Source: Candidatus Komeilibacteria bacterium RIFCSPHIGHO2_01_FULL_52_14
GTDB lineage: Bacteria; Patescibacteriota; Patescibacteriia; UBA1558; 2-01-FULL-52-15
Assembly: GCA_001818365.1 (NCBI GenBank)
Contig: MHKK01000029.1
Coordinates: 1 to 6,659, forward strand
Direction of reading: 5' to 3'
Length of the DNA: 6,659 bases
Of the stretch, positions 4,930 to 6,659 are shown in pieces (the first letter of the stretch is position 1; every line of letters begins with the position of its first letter). The translations under genes were made by a program, and so were the position numbers. Under the pieces are notes generated by a model, which was given only the letters and a program-made list of their open reading frames with translations, ran no database searches and had not been told where the DNA came from.

Positions 4930-5947
4930 ATCCTCCTCCGCCACTCGGAACGGTTGCCGGCTGAACCTGCGCGCGTATCTGCTGATAGCCGGACGAGCTC
5001 GAAAACTGCGCGCCAAGAAGCTGTGCCGGATTTACGCTTCTCCAGTCCTGACCGTTCTGATTAACGAATTTTGCAATGTTCACGTACGTATCAGGGAACC
5101 AGAATGCATTTACGGCTAGAGCGGCTCTGTACATATCTTGTTCGGATACTCCCTGTGATGCCATGAGTTCCAGGAGCCCAAGCATCGCCATGCCATGATT
5201 GCAATCAGGGAAATGGGTTGAGTTGCCGCAACAAGGACGGAAAATCCCCTGCGATACGCGATCAACCAGTTCTTGTTGTACTTTCGTCAACTTAACGAGT
5301 GCATGCTTCGAGTAGTGATCCATTGGATTACCGCGAGCCAGGGTCCAGCCGCCAGTTGAGGCGAAACGATCAGCGCCGCCGTACTGCGGATCGCTCATTT
5401 CACCTTTGTCGAGCACGTCGTTTTTATTTCCGAGTCCAAGCGCCCAGAGAAGATTCAGTAAGTACTGCGAATTTTCGTTCGTAATTTTCATCGGTTCGCC
5501 GCTTGTGTTGGTGAGCAGCGCCTTCATTTCATCGGTCATACCGCCCCTGCTCGAATACAATGCCTCAAACTTCTGCAGATCAATAACACCCGTGGAAACA
5601 AGCTGCTGGCCAAGGTCTCCCCACCGTACCGGAAGAGCCACGCCCCCTTCGGGGAGCACCTGCGAAGCAAGAGCAGCGTCAGCGGCCGGATCGCTTGCCT
5701 GCGAAGCAGGGTTCGACGCAGCTGCGGACGATACGGCTCCTACAGAAGAGATGCGAGAACCCGTTGTTGATCCCAAGAATGTATTGAGGAGTGGCTTGCG
5801 GGTAACGCGCATATCGATATCAAAGAGCGATACGATGATAAGCGCACCGATCGCAAGCATGCCTACCATTTCGAGACGCGTCGCGCGGGACAAGCGGTTT
5901 GTTATCCGCTTCGCCAGCGACGCCAAGGTATTGACTAAGTTTTGCAT
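4919..5947 (-). CDS. Membrane-anchored protein with PCCGNST...PDCNHG motif, unknown function
   Basis: About 342 residues from the ATG at 5945-5947. One N-terminal helix (about 28-42, in MVGMLAIGALIIVSLFD) anchors it. A long Ser/Ala/Pro-rich linker (about 60-95) then leads to an exported domain of about 240 residues. The centrepiece is FRPCCGNSTHFPDCNHGMA (236-254): C239, C240, C249 with H245 and H251. DHYSKH (210-215) lies about 25 residues before, and a NAFWFPDTY segment (280-288) follows. The Cys/His cluster looks like a metal site or redox centre. I recognise the motif as recurring in uncharacterised CPR proteins but know of no assigned function. A TTG start at 5998 would add 17 residues and overlap the upstream gene. 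Neither start has a good Shine-Dalgarno. The Gly-rich C-terminus ends GGGGCGV. Confidence 0.8.
   Translation of the reverse strand: MQNLVNTLASLAKRITNRLSRATRLEMVGMLAIGALIIVSLFDIDMRVTRKPLLNTFLGSTTGSRISSVGAVSSAAASNPASQASDPAADAALASQVLPEGGVALPVRWGDLGQQLVSTGVIDLQKFEALYSSRGGMTDEMKALLTNTSGEPMKITNENSQYLLNLLWALGLGNKNDVLDKGEMSDPQYGGADRFASTGGWTLARGNPMDHYSKHALVKLTKVQQELVDRVSQGIFRPCCGNSTHFPDCNHGMAMLGLLELMASQGVSEQDMYRAALAVNAFWFPDTYVNIAKFVNQNGQDWRSVNPAQLLGAQFSSSSGYQQIRAQVQPATVPSGGGGCGV
4932..4939 (-). promoter_or_regulatory. Shine-Dalgarno supporting the GTG start at 4929
   Basis: GGAGGAGG on the - strand lies two bases before GTG, with its first GGAGG five bases away. It is embedded in the Gly-Gly-Gly-Gly-Cys-Gly-Val codons that end the upstream gene. 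The poly-glycine tail of that protein is therefore written by the ribosome binding site of the next gene. Confidence 0.75.
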
Positions 5948-5978
5948 AATTGTTTGTTGTGCTTGATTAATGCTCGGA

Positions 5979-6488
5979 TTATTCTTTGCAGCAATCAACG
6001 AGTTTGTTCATGATGTCTTCAGCTGTCCATTTGCTCGTTGAAGCGTGATCATCGGATGAGCTGCTCTGCGGAACACCAGGGGCATCCAGTAATTGCAATC
6101 GGAGCGTCCAAAAGAACGAATACAGACGATACGCCGTATCGAACAGCTCGGATGCGTCCGCATCCCGACCTTGTGAGCTGAATTTTGTTCCGACTTCGAT
6201 ACAACGCATCGTGGCGGCAAGAAGATGCTTGCTCATGCACCACGTCTCGCCTTCGTGCGTACTGATAAGCCTCCCGAGGAGTTTTTTGCGAACCTCGCGT
6301 ATCTCGTTCAGCATCCCCAGATACTCCGGCTTATTGGTTTTTTTTGCTGTGAAGAAAGCATGTTCCTCAAGACTTATAAGATTCATCACGCCGATACTCA
6401 AATCTTCTTCAAGCGATAAATCTATCTGCCCGGTTTCTTTCAAGCGCTTAACTTTCTTCATTAGTTGTTCCATTGTGCTATGTTGCAT
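5979..6488 (-). CDS. Helical 169-aa protein, unknown function
   Basis: A soluble, mostly helical protein without signal peptide or membrane segment. Notable segments are SLEEHAFFTAKKT (39-51), EVRKKLLGRL (65-74), GETWCMSKHLLAATMRCIEVGTK (80-102, the longest conserved-looking stretch) and YRLYSFFWTLRLQLL (120-134). A Ser/Asp-rich linker and a last helix ending DCCKE follow. E41-E42-H43, E81, C84 and H88 are spaced like possible metal ligands on two helices, loosely reminiscent of ferritin-like bundles; that is inference only. It resembles hypothetical proteins I associate with CPR genomes, apparently paired with the PCCGNST protein as here. Start choices are M1, M6 or M10, none with a clear Shine-Dalgarno. 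It begins 11 bases after the preceding gene and ends 31 bases before the next. Confidence 0.78.
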   Translation of the reverse strand: MQHSTMEQLMKKVKRLKETGQIDLSLEEDLSIGVMNLISLEEHAFFTAKKTNKPEYLGMLNEIREVRKKLLGRLISTHEGETWCMSKHLLAATMRCIEVGTKFSSQGRDADASELFDTAYRLYSFFWTLRLQLLDAPGVPQSSSSDDHASTSKWTAEDIMNKLVDCCKE

Positions 6489-6499
6489 AGATGTTGTAG

Positions 6500-6659
6500 T
6501 TAGAAGCTAAAGAATGCCGCGCCCAGAATTACCATCGCTATTCCCGTTATCAGCTGCAAACTGCGGATATTCGTGTTTTTCCACTGCTGCAATTTTTCAA
6601 TTAATGCAGCATCGCTCGCGATGAGGAGAATGACAACGAGCGGCAGAACGAAAAGCACG
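6500..6659 (-). CDS. C-terminus of a multi-spanning membrane protein (CcdA/DsbD-like), partial
   Basis: The gene enters from beyond the right edge; only its last 52 codons are here, ending TAA at 6500-6502. The translation gives one hydrophobic helix (VLFVLPLVVILLIASDAA), an amphipathic connector with KLQQWKNTNIR, then a last helix (LQLITGIAMVILGAAFFSF). The LP at the start of one helix, a W-K connector and a terminal G...LGxxFF helix resemble the end of CcdA/DsbD-type thiol-disulfide carriers in the membrane, but other small transporters can look similar. If right, it would supply electrons across the membrane for exported cysteine proteins downstream. The stop is 11 bases before the next gene's start, so it belongs to the same transcript. 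Confidence 0.6.
   Translation of the reverse strand, partial: VLFVLPLVVILLIASDAALIEKLQQWKNTNIRSLQLITGIAMVILGAAFFSF

Noticed and set aside
4930..5016. 29-residue N-terminal extension of the four-helix membrane protein
   Set aside because: Arginine-rich shadow of the upstream gene's end; the GTG at 4929 has a strong Shine-Dalgarno and gives a sensible overlap.
5406..5966. 186-codon + strand frame antisense to the PCCGNST protein gene
   Set aside because: Shadow frame; no ribosome binding site and it covers the well-patterned coding region of the opposite strand.

Overview
The window looks like a bacterial chromosome segment with mixed GC content. My best guess is a Patescibacteria (CPR)-type genome. 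This rests on dense packing of small hypothetical genes, several protein families I associate with uncultured CPR genomes, and a GC-rich hairpin-laden intergenic element. It is an inference, not proof. TGA is a normal stop codon here (2816-2818 and 3399-3401), so a code that reads TGA as glycine does not fit.

The left third (1-2870) holds three unrelated housekeeping or accessory genes. On the + strand is a DHH-family phosphoesterase (81-1145), closed by a very strong intrinsic terminator. Convergent to it on the - strand is msrA, peptide methionine sulfoxide reductase (1212-1769). Next comes a roughly 365-base non-coding region (1770-2134) with several GC-rich hairpins. Then a + strand, probably exported HEXXH zinc metallopeptidase (2135-2818) has a clear TATAAT box and a strong ribosome binding site.

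The right two thirds (2931-6659) is one tight - strand gene cluster that enters from beyond the right edge. In transcription order it encodes: the C-terminus of a multi-spanning membrane protein (CcdA/DsbD-like appearance); a 169-aa helical protein; a membrane-anchored protein of about 342 aa with a PCCGNST...PDCNHG motif; a 147-aa four-helix membrane protein with a Cys-Cys-x-His motif in a helix; a 152-aa anchored domain with a GGHH motif; a 107-aa Cys-bearing membrane protein; a DUF5676-like membrane protein; a 58-aa YHS metal-binding protein; and an 86-aa His/Met-rich two-helix membrane protein. Genes overlap or are separated by at most about 31 bases. A bidirectional hairpin terminator (2842-2870) is shared with the convergent peptidase gene.

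YHS, DUF5676-like and His/Met-rich small membrane proteins often travel with copper or other soft-metal efflux genes. Cys/His motifs recur through the uncharacterised members. The most economical reading is an envelope-associated metal-handling and/or thiol-redox system, most of whose components are undescribed. No P-type ATPase, metal sensor or CopZ is in view, so the metal and the direction of transport are unknown.
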